Part shown: positions 27,683 to 37,353 of the stretch, in pieces
Numbering within the stretch: position 1 is the first letter of the stretch
How the letters are laid out: every line of letters starts with the position of its first letter
Assembly: GCA_951812325.1 (NCBI GenBank)
Contig: OX638294.1
Span: 1,466,859-1,530,858 of the forward strand
Origin: an uncultured Thermoanaerobaculia bacterium
Lineage (GTDB): Bacteria > Acidobacteriota > Thermoanaerobaculia > Multivoradales > Multivoraceae
Length of the DNA stretch: 64,000 nucleotides
Reading direction: 5' to 3'
The notes under the pieces: generated by a model
What the model was told of the DNA's origin: nothing
The model's database searches: none
Seen by the model: only the letters and a program-made list of their open reading frames with translations
Program-made: the position numbers and the translations under genes

Positions 27683-30330
27683 GGCCCGGCCTCCCGGCCG
27701 TTGACGACCACCGGCTCTTCCGCTCGTCCCGTGCTGCTGACACTCACCTCCGCGCCCCAGCGGCGGCCAGCCGCCCAGAACGAGACCTCGTAGGCGCCGG
27801 GAGTCACGCAACCGAGGCCGAGACGGCCGGACTCGGAGAAGCGGACGGCATCGCCGGCGCCGGTCAGGTGGCTCGCGATCTCGGCGCCCGACTCGGTCGT
27901 CACGCTGAGGAAGGAGAGGGGCTCGCCGGCGCAGTCTGCGGCCGGGCAGCGGAGTTCAAGCAGCCGGCCCATCGGCAGCGACTCCCGCAACGTCGAGGTA
28001 CGGTCCTCTTCGACGTTCACGCCGACGCCACCGGCGCAGGCGGAGGCGTCGTTCCAGACCACGGCCACCTCTCCGGCCGGCACGTTCAGGGTTTTCTGCC
28101 CGCCGGCCGATGCGAGACCGCCTCCGATCGCGTCGCCCGCCGCGTTGACGAAGTTGAGCCAGACGCCACCGGCAGGACTGCCGTCGGCACGCCGCAGCTC
28201 CACTTCAAGCGTGCCGGGTTCCGTTTCCTCGACCCGCAGGACCTGGTGAAGCGGCGGATCCGTGGTGACAACGAGCTCCTGGACCGCTGTTCCCGCCGGG
28301 CTGGCGCTGCCCTCGCGAGCCCGGCTTAGGGACATCCCCGCACTGGCCTTGAGCCGGTAGTTCCCCGGCGGCGCCGGCGGCAGCACGAAGCGGCCGTCAT
28401 CGTCGACCTCCGCGAAGGCGACGGCGCGGCCCACGTCTCCGATCAGGCCAACCTGGCCGCCGACCGGTGCGCCGTTCACGTCGAGCAGCGTGCCGTTCAC
28501 CCGAACACCGTCCAGGTCCATGCGCGGCGCCGGCCCGGCCGGCCACAACCGCCCGACGGAGGCGCCGTCGCCGGGATACCAGGTCATCCACAGCAGGTCA
28601 TCGGCGACGCCGTCGACCTCGAACGAGCCGTCCGCGCCAACGTCGGCACGCGCTGCCGGGCCTCCCATCCCCAGGAGCCGGCTCTGCCGGGCGCCGCCGC
28701 GGCGCTGCGAAACGAGCTGGATCTTGAAGCTGCTCCGGGATGGCTCGAAGACGCTGCCGAAGGTGACGGCGCCGCCCGCCACCGGGCGGCCGTCCAGCAC
28801 CAGGACGCTGCGGATCGTCCGGGTCGACAGCGTCACGCCGACCGTCTGCACGTCGGCCGGCCCCTCCTCGACCGCGATCTCCTGCGACACGCGCAGGCGG
28901 CCGCCGCCGTCGACGACGTCCAGCCTGTAAACGCCGGGAACCGCCAGGAACTCGGCTTGCACAGTCGAGTCCTGATCGCCGCCTCGGCCCGCCCCGGCGC
29001 CTGCCGATGACCGCAGCGCCGTCTCGACGATCGGGATCTCGATCTCCTTGAACCGGTCCAGAACGCGAACCATCCCTCCGTCCAGACCCTGGACACGCAC
29101 CGCGACCTGCCGGCCGGAGTCGATCCAGGACTCGCCCTGGTCGGCCAGTTCGTTGGCGCCCAGCACGACGAGCCGATCCGTGACCGGCGCCCCCGGGCAC
29201 TGCAGACGCAGGTGATAGCGGCCCGCCCCGAGGCCGCCGAGCAGGTACCGGCCCTCCACGTCGGAGACCGTCAGGTGGCGCTGCTGCAACATCAGGGCCG
29301 CGATGGCGCCCGGGCCCGGATAGAGCAGCTCGACTACGCAGCCGGCAGCGGGTTCCGCCCCCGCCGCATCGAAGAGTCGCCCCTGCACCGCGGCCCCGGA
29401 CTCGAGGGCGATCAGGCCGAGTTCGATCTCGCCGCCGGGTATCGGCGCGACGCGGACGAACCGGGACTCGCGGTAGTTCTCCGCCCGGAACGAAAGGTCG
29501 ACCGCGGCATCGCCCGCGAAGGAAGCCCTGATCGGAACCAGCACCGGACCCTCGGCATCCTCGACGTCGTGCGAGGCGCCGGCCATCCGGCCGACGCCGT
29601 TGGTCCGCATCGTGAAGTTCCGGATCGGCTCGCCGGCGGCGCCGACGAGTTCGACGCGCACATCGCCGGCCCCCGCCGGCCCCAACGGCGCCTCGTCGGC
29701 CGGCGGCTCGCTGGCGATCAGCTCGAACTCGACGCGCGAGGCCCGCCGACCCTGCTCGATCGTGCTGGCGCCGGTCTCGAAACCGGGCGCCTCGGCCGTC
29801 GCCTGGAGGTTCCCGGCGGCCAGGCCCGGAAGCTCGAACGTGCCGCGTTCGCCGCTGTCCGTGCAGCGACGCAGGGTTCCAAACCAGTCGGGAAGGCTCG
29901 CGGCGCGCCATGACGCGCAAACCTCCGCTCCCGCCACCGTGCGACCGCCGGCCGCTTCCCGCACCACGCCCTTCGCCGTCCGCCCGGCCTGCAGCCGGAT
30001 CACTCCTGGCGGCGGCCGGCTCGGGTACGCGGCGACGAACGGCAGGTGATCTGGATGGTCCACGACGACCGTCAGTCCGCGCAGCCGCGGCACGGCGTCC
30101 TCGAGGACGCCATCGGGCGCCGTCTCGCTGCGCACGAGGAAGGCATCCACTGGCGAGAGGCCGGCTCGGCTCGGTTGGAGCACCGTGACCGAAGCGTCGG
30201 CGACCGGCTCGCCGTCCCCTCCCAGGACGACGAGCCGGCCCGGAGCAGGAGTTGGCGCCTGCGGAGCCGTGCCGAACGCCGCAAGAGGATGGAGAGTGGC
30301 AAGGCAGGCGAGAACAGAACTCAACCGCAT
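27679..30330 (-). CDS. Large secreted protein with carboxypeptidase-regulatory-like units (third sub-family)
   Basis: The 883-residue product starts at the ATG at 30330 (GGGAGG ribosome site) with a signal peptide (VLACLATLHPLAAFG). It contains repeated beta-sandwich units with boundaries such as GTFELPGLAAGNLQATAEAP, GRYLLGGLGAGRYHLRLQCP and GRFVLPPAPPGNYRLKASAG. It is a paralogue of the protein at 53950-56589: both have a TLVVDHP-type segment near residue 90, R-C-T-D at ~170 and a closing GLGCVTPGAYEVSFWAAGRR-type unit. It is probably periplasmic or surface exposed. No enzyme motif is visible. It is divergent from the acyl-CoA dehydrogenase gene that starts at 30437. Confidence 0.78.
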   Translation of the reverse strand: MRLSSVLACLATLHPLAAFGTAPQAPTPAPGRLVVLGGDGEPVADASVTVLQPSRAGLSPVDAFLVRSETAPDGVLEDAVPRLRGLTVVVDHPDHLPFVAAYPSRPPPGVIRLQAGRTAKGVVREAAGGRTVAGAEVCASWRAASLPDWFGTLRRCTDSGERGTFELPGLAAGNLQATAEAPGFETGASTIEQGRRASRVEFELIASEPPADEAPLGPAGAGDVRVELVGAAGEPIRNFTMRTNGVGRMAGASHDVEDAEGPVLVPIRASFAGDAAVDLSFRAENYRESRFVRVAPIPGGEIELGLIALESGAAVQGRLFDAAGAEPAAGCVVELLYPGPGAIAALMLQQRHLTVSDVEGRYLLGGLGAGRYHLRLQCPGAPVTDRLVVLGANELADQGESWIDSGRQVAVRVQGLDGGMVRVLDRFKEIEIPIVETALRSSAGAGAGRGGDQDSTVQAEFLAVPGVYRLDVVDGGGRLRVSQEIAVEEGPADVQTVGVTLSTRTIRSVLVLDGRPVAGGAVTFGSVFEPSRSSFKIQLVSQRRGGARQSRLLGMGGPAARADVGADGSFEVDGVADDLLWMTWYPGDGASVGRLWPAGPAPRMDLDGVRVNGTLLDVNGAPVGGQVGLIGDVGRAVAFAEVDDDGRFVLPPAPPGNYRLKASAGMSLSRAREGSASPAGTAVQELVVTTDPPLHQVLRVEETEPGTLEVELRRADGSPAGGVWLNFVNAAGDAIGGGLASAGGQKTLNVPAGEVAVVWNDASACAGGVGVNVEEDRTSTLRESLPMGRLLELRCPAADCAGEPLSFLSVTTESGAEIASHLTGAGDAVRFSESGRLGLGCVTPGAYEVSFWAAGRRWGAEVSVSSTGRAEEPVVVNGREAGP

Positions 30331-30436
30331 GATGGAACCTCCCTGGCAAGGACCTTGTTCGTCGTCATCCGGCGAGTCTACGCCCATCTTGTACGCTAAG
30401 CGGCCCTCGACAACACGGCGCAACAGGAGAAGAGCA

Positions 30437-31732
30437 ATGGCGTGGGACTTCGAAACGGACCCTGAGTTTCAGGACAAGCTGGACTGGATGGACGAGTTCG
30501 TCCGGGACGAGATCGAGCCGCTGCGGTTCGTCCTCGGCAGCCCCTACGACCTCTCCTGCCCGAACCGCCAGAAGCTGATCCCGCCACTCCAGGAAGAGGT
30601 CAAGAAGAGACAGCTCTGGGCCTGCCACCTGGGGCCCGACCTCGGCGGCCAGGGGTACGGCCAGGTCAAGCTGGCGCTGATGAACGAGATCCTCGGCCGG
30701 GCGCCGCACGCGCCGATCGTCTTCGGCTGCCAGGCGCCGGACTCGGGCAACGCGGAGATCCTCGCCCACTACGGCACGGACCAGCAGAGGGCGCGTTTCC
30801 TGCAGCCCCTGCTCGACAACCAGATCGTCTCCGCCTACTCGATGACCGAGCCGCACGGCGGCTCCGATCCGAAGGTGTTCAAGACGAGCGCCGTCCTCGA
30901 CGGCGACGAGTGGGTGATCAACGGCGAGAAGTGGTTCTCCTCGAACGCGCGCTACGCCTCCTTCCTGATCGTCATGGTGGTCACCGACCCGCAAGCGCCG
31001 CCCTACAACAGGATGTCCATGTTCCTGGTGCCGAAGGAGACGCCGGGCGTCAAGATTGTCCGCAACGTCGGCGTCGGCACGGGGACCGAGGAGGGCTCGC
31101 ACGGCTACGTCCGCTACACGGACGTCCGGATCCCCAAGGACCACCTGCTGGGCCAGCGCGGCCAGGGCTTCGTCGTCGCCCAGACCCGCCTCGGCGGCGG
31201 CCGCATCCATCACGCGATGCGAACGATCGCCAAGGTGCGCACCGCCTTCGACCAGATGTGCGAACGGGTGCTCTCCCGCGAGACCCAGGGCGAGCTGCTG
31301 GCGCAGAAGCAACTCGTGCAGGAGAAGATCGCCGACTCCTGGACCCAGATCGAGCAGTTCCGGCTCTTCGTGCTCCAGACCGCCTGGAAGATCGACAAGT
31401 ACAAGGACTACCGGATGGTCCGCAAGGACATCTCGGCGGTCAAGACGGTCATGCCGAAGGTCTACCTCGACGTCTTCTCACGGGCGCTGATGATCCACGG
31501 CTCACTGGGCGTCTCGAACGAGATGCCCTACTCCGCCGGCGTCATCGACTCGTTCCACATGGCCCTGGCGGACGGCCCGACCGAGGTCCACAAGGTGACG
31601 GTGGCGCGGCAACTCCTGCGAGAGTACGCCGGCACGGATGACCTGTTTCCGACCACCCACCTGCCGAAGCTGCGGCAGGCGGCGTACGACAGGTATGCCG
31701 GAGTCCTGGAGCAGGAAGTGGCGGCCCTGTAG
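30437..31732 (+). CDS. Acyl-CoA dehydrogenase family protein
   Basis: The 431-residue flavoprotein starts at the ATG at 30437 after AGGAGA. The signature YSMTEPHGGSDP (residues ~133-144) and WVINGEKWFSSNA are classic for FAD acyl-CoA dehydrogenases, and ALADGPTEVHKVTVARQLL closes the C-terminal helical domain. The overall pattern resembles the ACAD10/11-like branch. It oxidises an acyl-CoA to the 2-enoyl-CoA in the cytoplasm; the chain specificity cannot be read from sequence. It stands alone between a divergent surface-protein gene and a convergent membrane-protein gene. Confidence 0.87.
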   Translation: MAWDFETDPEFQDKLDWMDEFVRDEIEPLRFVLGSPYDLSCPNRQKLIPPLQEEVKKRQLWACHLGPDLGGQGYGQVKLALMNEILGRAPHAPIVFGCQAPDSGNAEILAHYGTDQQRARFLQPLLDNQIVSAYSMTEPHGGSDPKVFKTSAVLDGDEWVINGEKWFSSNARYASFLIVMVVTDPQAPPYNRMSMFLVPKETPGVKIVRNVGVGTGTEEGSHGYVRYTDVRIPKDHLLGQRGQGFVVAQTRLGGGRIHHAMRTIAKVRTAFDQMCERVLSRETQGELLAQKQLVQEKIADSWTQIEQFRLFVLQTAWKIDKYKDYRMVRKDISAVKTVMPKVYLDVFSRALMIHGSLGVSNEMPYSAGVIDSFHMALADGPTEVHKVTVARQLLREYAGTDDLFPTTHLPKLRQAAYDRYAGVLEQEVAAL

Positions 31733-31823
31733 GCCCGCCAGAACACCTCAGGACACACCGCCGTCGTCCCGACTGGCGGCAGGCGGGTCGTTGCGCGTTT
31801 CTGCGCTCCGCGACCCGGTGCTG

Positions 31824-32165
31824 CTACGCGGGCGCGGCAGCCGTGGCGCGCACGCCGACGCCGGCCACGACCGCGAACAGCAGCGCGAAGACCAGGTTCG
31901 GGATGCCGCTGGTCTCGCCCATCAGACCCGTCACCGCGAGGACCAGAAGCGCCACCGCGATGAGGATCGAGAAGACGTTACCCATCTTCCGGGCATCTTC
32001 CTCGCTGCTCTCCATGCAGCCGATGCGGACCAGGAAGAAGGTCAGCACGGCGAAGAAGGCCAGAAGGTTCCACCAGGAGCCGGCAGCGGCGGCGACCATG
32101 GCCTGACTGGCCCACCAGCCGGCGCCGAGGATGTACGCGATCGCAAACAGGAAGTTCTTCAACAT
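31824..32165 (-). CDS. Small multi-span membrane protein, unknown
   Basis: The 113-residue product from the ATG at 32165 has four hydrophobic segments (NFLFAIAYILGAGWWASQ, LLAFFAVLTFFLVRIGCM, VFSILIAVALLVLAVTGLM, VFALLFAVVAGVGVRA). No family was recognised. TAGATT lies ten bases before the start and may serve as a -10 box. It is convergent with the acyl-CoA dehydrogenase gene. Confidence 0.6.
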   Translation of the reverse strand: MLKNFLFAIAYILGAGWWASQAMVAAAAGSWWNLLAFFAVLTFFLVRIGCMESSEEDARKMGNVFSILIAVALLVLAVTGLMGETSGIPNLVFALLFAVVAGVGVRATAAAPA

Positions 32166-32570
32166 GGCGAACGGGAATCTAGCCGACCGGCGGCGGATCG
32201 GCAAGCCTTAGGTGTTTCTCCCTCCAGGACCTGTTCCAACGTCCAGTGCATGCGCCGGAACTCCCGCTTCGACTCAGGGGAAGGCCCGGGGCCTGAAGTC
32301 CGCGTCGTTCACGATGCTGCTGCTGGTCATCGTCTCTCTCCCTGTTCCAATTCCGGAAGCGGGCCGCGCCACGGCGCGCCCGCCGGTTGTGTGTCGTGTT
32401 GGCGCCCGGCGGCCCCTTCGGGCGCATGCCGTGCAGGGACACATCCTACCGGCCAGCAGGTCGCCCCGGCGGGCGGGGGCGGTCGCAGGTGCGGCAGCGT
32501 GCTAACGTTCCGGCTCACTGAAGCGCCACTTCCCGGGCCTGGGCCCGGTTTTCCAACGGAGGCACCCGAC
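32166..32570. other. Intergenic gap, no gene supported
   Basis: About 405 bases between two divergent genes hold short frames on both strands, but none has a convincing start, domain or signal. A TAACGT box near 32502 could serve the DUF4399 gene, which also has a GGAGG ribosome site. Confidence 0.4.
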
Positions 32571-33113
32571 ATGCTCCTCGATCTCGCCAGGAACCGCTCA
32601 ATCCTCGTTTTGGCGGCCTCCGCGCTGCTGCTCTTCTTCGTCGGCTGCGCCGCCGAATCCGATGCGGACCACGAACATGCGGACCACGAGGACCACGATC
32701 ACGCCGACGACGATACCGGGCACGCCGAAGCGGGCGACGACGGCGCGCCGCGCGTGCACTTCGTCGGCCTCGAGGACGGCGACACGATCCCGAGCCTGGT
32801 CAGCCTGCAGTTCGCGGCCGAGAACTTCATCATCGAACCGGTGGGCGACGGTGCGATCAACGAGGGCGCCGGCCACTACCACATCGCGATCGACGGCGAG
32901 TGCCTCGAGCCGGGGATCGTGATCCCGACCGCGGACCCCTGGATCCACTTCGGCGACGGCTCGGACGCGATCGAGCTCGAGATGAGCCCCGGCGAGCACC
33001 ACCTCTGCCTGCAGATCGGCGACGGCGAACATCGCACGCTTGATGAACCGGGCCTGTCCCAGTACATCATGGTGAATGTCGCGGACGCCGCGGAGGAAGC
33101 CGAAACCGGCTAA
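32571..33113 (+). CDS. DUF4399 lipoprotein with His/Asp-rich linker
   Basis: The 180-residue product starts at the ATG at 32571 after GGAGG. The signal peptide ends in a lipobox (LFFVGC, cysteine at residue 26), followed by a linker of about 25 residues rich in His and Asp (DHEHADHEDHDHADDD) that could bind divalent metal. The globular part (VHFVGLEDGDTIPSLVSLQF to the end) matches DUF4399, with GAGHYHIAIDGECLEPG and SPGEHHLCLQIGDGEH typical of that family, whose function is unknown. It is probably anchored in the outer membrane facing the periplasm. Confidence 0.78.
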   Translation: MLLDLARNRSILVLAASALLLFFVGCAAESDADHEHADHEDHDHADDDTGHAEAGDDGAPRVHFVGLEDGDTIPSLVSLQFAAENFIIEPVGDGAINEGAGHYHIAIDGECLEPGIVIPTADPWIHFGDGSDAIELEMSPGEHHLCLQIGDGEHRTLDEPGLSQYIMVNVADAAEEAETG

Positions 33114-33125
33114 GGCCCCCCCTTT

Positions 33126-33300
33126 GCTCGAACGAAGAACGGACGGGCCAGGCCGTGCCTGAAGCAGTCGAGGGCATGGGTGGCGCGCGCGGCCCCCGCT
33201 CGAACGAAGAACGGACGGGGCCAGGCCGCGCTTGAAGCGGTTGAGGGTACTTGTGGCGCGCGCGGCGCTACTCGAAGAAGAACGGACTGGTCCAGGCCGC
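33126..33300. repeat. 72-bp-period repeat of a gene end
   Basis: The sequence around CTCGAACGAAGAACGGACGG occurs at 33126 and 33198 and, as CTACTCGAAGAAGAACGGACTGG, at about 33267, where it encodes the last residues (WTSPFFFE) of the leftward gene. GGCGCGCGCGGC follows each unit. The 3' end of that gene has thus been copied twice into the intergenic DNA downstream of it. Confidence 0.7.
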
Positions 33301-35319
33301 GCCGCCGTCGGTCTGGACGACGCGCAGGTAGAGATACCCGCCGGGTCGGAATCCGGGTAGAACTACCGTCAGGCCGCACTCGCTCTCCCCGTCCGGGCAC
33401 GAGGCTTCGCCCGCGATTGCGCCGGCGCCGTCCGCGTTCTGGCGACTGATCACTTCGATCCGGGCGATTTCTCCCGGCACCGCCGCGCGGACAACGAGGG
33501 TGCTCTCCGGCACGCCGGCGATCGGGCCCACCTCGCCGGCGGCCGCCGCGTCGGCCGGGATCTCCGCGCCGACAGGCCAGCCGGCATAGCTCGCCCGCAC
33601 GACGATCCGCGGTCCGTTCGTCGCGTACGTGCGGCGAGCCCGCAACGCTTCGTGGATGGCCTCCCGCGTCGCTTCGTCGGCAAGGATGGCCGCCACGCCG
33701 CCGCTCGGCGACGCGAGATGCGCGAGACCGGGATGGCCGTCGTGACCGTCGCTCGAGCCGACGAATCCCAGCCGGTAGCCGCGGTCGAGCGCATCGCGCA
33801 CGTAGTTGCCCTCGACAGCGCCCCGGACCACCAGGCCGGGCGAGTCCGCCGACTCGTTCGAGCCGTGGACCGAGACGATCTCGGTGACGGGCTCCAGTCC
33901 GGGCGGAGGCTCCTGCGACCAGTCCGTGGCGATGGGATCTCCCGCCGAATGATGGGCGAAGGTCAGCGCGCGAACCCCGTCGAGCCCCGCCCACAGCTCG
34001 TGCGCCTCGTCGTGACTCTCGTCGATGGAGCTCAGGAGCAGGCCGGCCGCCGCCTCGGCGGTCGGCTCGAAGAAGACGACGTGCCGGTGACCCGCGACCC
34101 AGTTCGTCCACTCGTATCCCGCAAGTGCCACGAATCGGCCGGGATCGTGCAGGCGATCGACGGCAGCCAGCGTCCGCTGCCAGATCTCCGGTTCGCGGTC
34201 CATGAAGCGCATGCCCCAGTGGTCGTGGTCGGTCACCGCCGCCGCGTCCAGGGCCGCGATCTCGCGCGCGTAGCGCAGGAGGTCGTACGGGGTCCCGGAG
34301 CCGTCCGAGAGGCCGGAGTGATTCTGGAGGTCCGCCCACAGAATGCGCCGGCCCGCCGGCGAGACGGAAAGCGGGTTGCTCTCCGCTTCGAAGCCGGAAG
34401 GCGCCCCGGCGCCGTCCGCTCTTCCCTCTACCCGCACGACGCCGCCGGAATCGGCGGAGAGCCGGAGCGGGACGACGAGGCGGCCGCGATCCTCCTCCGT
34501 CAACGCCAGAGACACGACCTTCCGGGTAGCGCCGTCCCCGCCCGGTCGGTCGCGGCCGTCAGCCACGGCGATGCCCGCAGGCAGCCGCAGTTCGAGCGTG
34601 CCGCGAAACTCGGGCCAGCCGTTGCCGGCCGCGTCGACCAGGGCCGCGACCAGGTCGACCGACTCCCCTGGTCGCGCCGTCGACGGCAGGTGCAGGAGCA
34701 GGCGCGACGCCGGCCCCGGCAGCACGTCGACCGCGGGGGACGCAGGGATCAGCTTCCGCACGCCATCGCCGTCGCCGTCGACGGCCACCCAGAACCGGGA
34801 GTCCCGCTCCGCATACCGGTCCGCCAACGCGCCCGCGGGCCCGGCGCCGTAGGTCATCTCGATCAGCTCCCCTTCTGCCAAGGCCCGGCCGCGGACATGG
34901 ATGGCCAGCAACTGTCGATCGAGCGTCTCGGCCGACAGGTCGACACCTCCGGCGTCCGTTCCAATCGTCGTGTAGCCCAAGGCCGCTTCGCGCTCCGTCT
35001 GCGGCGTGCTCCAGCCCCAGAACGGCGATACCTGGAGGTAGACCGCACCTCCAACCGCTACGCCAAGCGGCCCCGCCCGATACACGATGCGCCACGTCCC
35101 CGGCCGGCCCGCGACCGCTGGTCCGCTGATCTCCTCGACCAAGGCAGTGCCGCCGCCGTCCGACTCCGCGCGAGGCCTCGAGAGATCGGCACGGAGCTCT
35201 TCGACGAGCTCGACCCGCGGCGACCGGTCAGGCCAGTCACCGCGCGAGGCCTCATCCGGCGCGGGCCCACACGCCGCAACCGCCAGAAACGGGGCCATGG
35301 CGAATCCGGGAGCGCGCAC
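33268..35319 (-). CDS. PHP/CehA-type metallohydrolase lipoprotein (DUF3604-like)
   Basis: The 683-residue product carries a PHP-like metal site in its middle: ADLQNHSGLSDGSG (about residue 325) gives the H-x-x-x-S-D-G motif, AAVTDHDHWG the second, and FVGSSDGHDGHPG the C-terminal one, as in CehA/McbA and DUF3604 proteins that hydrolyse phosphate or carbamate esters. About 300 N-terminal residues form beta-rich domains without a recognised name. I chose the GTG at 35319 because it gives a short lipoprotein signal (MAPFLAVAAC) behind a GAGAGG site; the ATG at 35298 is the alternative. It is divergent from the kinase gene at 35373. The substrate is unknown. Confidence 0.75.
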   Translation of the reverse strand: MRAPGFAMAPFLAVAACGPAPDEASRGDWPDRSPRVELVEELRADLSRPRAESDGGGTALVEEISGPAVAGRPGTWRIVYRAGPLGVAVGGAVYLQVSPFWGWSTPQTEREAALGYTTIGTDAGGVDLSAETLDRQLLAIHVRGRALAEGELIEMTYGAGPAGALADRYAERDSRFWVAVDGDGDGVRKLIPASPAVDVLPGPASRLLLHLPSTARPGESVDLVAALVDAAGNGWPEFRGTLELRLPAGIAVADGRDRPGGDGATRKVVSLALTEEDRGRLVVPLRLSADSGGVVRVEGRADGAGAPSGFEAESNPLSVSPAGRRILWADLQNHSGLSDGSGTPYDLLRYAREIAALDAAAVTDHDHWGMRFMDREPEIWQRTLAAVDRLHDPGRFVALAGYEWTNWVAGHRHVVFFEPTAEAAAGLLLSSIDESHDEAHELWAGLDGVRALTFAHHSAGDPIATDWSQEPPPGLEPVTEIVSVHGSNESADSPGLVVRGAVEGNYVRDALDRGYRLGFVGSSDGHDGHPGLAHLASPSGGVAAILADEATREAIHEALRARRTYATNGPRIVVRASYAGWPVGAEIPADAAAAGEVGPIAGVPESTLVVRAAVPGEIARIEVISRQNADGAGAIAGEASCPDGESECGLTVVLPGFRPGGYLYLRVVQTDGGAAWTSPFFFE

Positions 35320-35372
35320 CCGAAAGATCCTCTCACGAGCGCGAGAACGGCTGTAGTCTGGCCTGACTCCCA

Positions 35373-35936
35373 ATGCCCTTCAAGATCGCCTTCATCGGCG
35401 CCCACGGCGTCGGCAAGACGACCCTCGCCTACGGTCTGGCCGCGCGCCTGAAACGCCGGGACATCAACCTCGAAGTCGTCGTCGAGGTGGCGCGCCGCTG
35501 CCCGCTGCCACTCAACGAGCGGACGACCCTGGAGGCGCAGTCCTGGATCCTTCACTCCCAGATCGCGGACGAACTCGTAGCGGAAGCGCGCGCGCCGGTC
35601 ATCATCTGCGACCGCAGCGTGCTCGACAACTACGTCTACCTGCTGTTCGCCCGCGGCCGCCAACCGCCGCTCGAACCGCTGATCGAGTCCTGGTGCGCGA
35701 CGTACGGCCTGTTGGTCCATGTACCCATCCTGCACGGCAGCGAGGCTCAGGCCGACGGCATCCGCGCGACAGACCCCGCCTTCCGGCAGCAGATAGACGA
35801 CCGACTCCGGAACGAACTGGAGGATCGAAGGATCCCGGTCCTGGCCCTGCACCCCGAACAGCGGGTCAAGTGGCTGGACACGGCGGAAGAGGCCGTGGCG
35901 AACGAGCTCCGCATGCCCCAACTCGATCTGCTGTGA
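35373..35936 (+). CDS. P-loop NTPase/nucleoside kinase-like protein
   Basis: The 187-residue product has a Walker A motif at IGAHGVGKTTLA (residues ~8-19), an acidic strand end at VIICDRSVLDNYVY (~75-88), and a C-terminal part with R-x-x-x-D-x-R-L-R-N. This fits the AAA_28/thymidylate-kinase-like group, which phosphorylates small substrates or nucleotides. A TAGTCT box lies 13 bases before the ATG. The partner pathway is not evident from the neighbours. Confidence 0.72.
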   Translation: MPFKIAFIGAHGVGKTTLAYGLAARLKRRDINLEVVVEVARRCPLPLNERTTLEAQSWILHSQIADELVAEARAPVIICDRSVLDNYVYLLFARGRQPPLEPLIESWCATYGLLVHVPILHGSEAQADGIRATDPAFRQQIDDRLRNELEDRRIPVLALHPEQRVKWLDTAEEAVANELRMPQLDLL

Positions 35937-36060
35937 GGTCCCGGCGGCGCGCGTATACTCACGCCCCGAAACGCTCGACACCGAACACCGACGCATTGAC
36001 GAACGTGACCGCGGCCCCTCAGGCGAGCCGCAGGTCGACGAGCCCGAGAGAGGAGCCGCC

Positions 36061-37227
36061 ATGTCCCGTCCCACCCTTCGCACCGAACTCTGCGACATGC
36101 TGGGTATCGAGTATCCCGTGTTCTCCGCCGGCATGGGCCCGGTGGCGGGCGGCGCCGAACCCGTCGCCAAGGCCGAACTCGTGGCCGCCGTTTCCGAGGC
36201 CGGCGGCCTGGGTGTGATCGGCGGCGTTGCCTACAGCCCCGAGGACCTGCGAGCCGAAATCAACAAGGTGCGCGCGAAGACGGACAAGCCGTTCGGCGTC
36301 GACCTGCTGCTGGCGTCGAACTTCCTGGAGAAGGCGGGCAGCGGACCGACCTCGGCGACGGCGCCGACCCGCGACCTGGTGCCGGCGGAAACGCGCGACG
36401 CGCTCAGGACGATGGCAGAGCGCCTGGGTATCGAGTGGATCGAGGCGCCTCCCCCGGCGCCGAGTTGGGCGGTTCCCGAGGGCAAGAGCTACGCCGGCGC
36501 CCAGATGGAAGTCCTGCTGGAGGAGAAAGTGCCCGTGTTCGCCTCCGGTCTCGGTTCCCCGGCGCCCTTCTCGAGAGCGCTCAAGGACGCCGGCATCAAG
36601 ATCGTCTCCCTGGTCGGCAACGCCCGCGCCGCGCGTCGCGTGGCCGACGGCGGCGCCGACATCGTCGTCGCCCAGGGCACCGAGGCGGGCGGTCACACCG
36701 GCAAGATCGGCACCCTGGCGCTCCTGCCCCAGGTCATGGACGCGGTGGCGCCGCTGCCCGTCGTCGCGGCGGGCGGCGTCGCCGACGGCCGCGGACTGGC
36801 GGCGGTCATCGCCGCCGGCGCAATCGGCGGCTGGTGCGGCACCGCCTTCCTGGTTTCCGACGAGGCGAATCAGCCCGCACTGCAGAAGGAACGCATCATC
36901 GATGCATCCACCGAAGACACGGTCGTGACCAGGCTCTACAGCGGCAAGACGATGCGCAACATCACGAACCCGCTGATCGAGTCCTGGGAGCGGAGCGGCA
37001 TCCGGGCCCTGCCGATGGGACTCCAGGGCGTTCTCACGCGCGACCTGCTGCACTCCATTCGCACCGCCGGCAGGGACGACCTGCTGATGAACGCCGCCGG
37101 ACAGACGTCGGGCATGCTGACGAAGACCCGGCCGGCGAGCGAGATCCTCCACGAGATGGTCGCGGACGCCTCGCACCTCCTGGGTGCGCGGCTCTCGGAA
37201 CGGGTTCAGGTCCAGGTCGCTGTGTAA
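36061..37227 (+). CDS. Nitronate monooxygenase family flavoprotein
   Basis: The 388-residue TIM-barrel FMN protein opens with IEYPVFSAGMGPVAGG and has the phosphate-binding segments AQGTEAGGHTGKIG (~residue 205) and VAAGGVADGRGLAAVIAAGA (~235-254). This is the 2-nitropropane dioxygenase/nitronate monooxygenase fold that oxidises alkyl nitronates or acts as an NAD(P)H:flavin enzyme. It starts at the ATG at 36061 behind a GAGAGGAG site. A TATACT box at 35953-35958 may be its promoter, leaving a leader of about 100 bases. Confidence 0.85.
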   Translation: MSRPTLRTELCDMLGIEYPVFSAGMGPVAGGAEPVAKAELVAAVSEAGGLGVIGGVAYSPEDLRAEINKVRAKTDKPFGVDLLLASNFLEKAGSGPTSATAPTRDLVPAETRDALRTMAERLGIEWIEAPPPAPSWAVPEGKSYAGAQMEVLLEEKVPVFASGLGSPAPFSRALKDAGIKIVSLVGNARAARRVADGGADIVVAQGTEAGGHTGKIGTLALLPQVMDAVAPLPVVAAGGVADGRGLAAVIAAGAIGGWCGTAFLVSDEANQPALQKERIIDASTEDTVVTRLYSGKTMRNITNPLIESWERSGIRALPMGLQGVLTRDLLHSIRTAGRDDLLMNAAGQTSGMLTKTRPASEILHEMVADASHLLGARLSERVQVQVAV

Positions 37228-37353
37228 CCACCGGGACCTTGGAAACCGGCAGACCGGTTTCCCGCAGCTACCGCAGCCTCGACCACTCCTCGCCTCCCGG
37301 ACGGCCTCGGACAGGGAGCGGAATCCACCCGGCAAAGGTACAGGTGCGCCGGC

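Noticed and set aside
32179..32505. Small genes in the 32.2-32.5 kb gap
   Set aside because: Frames on both strands lack ribosome sites, signals or recognisable composition.
33652..35451. 599-codon plus-strand frame
   Set aside because: It is the shadow of the PHP-type metallohydrolase, whose metal motifs fix the true strand.
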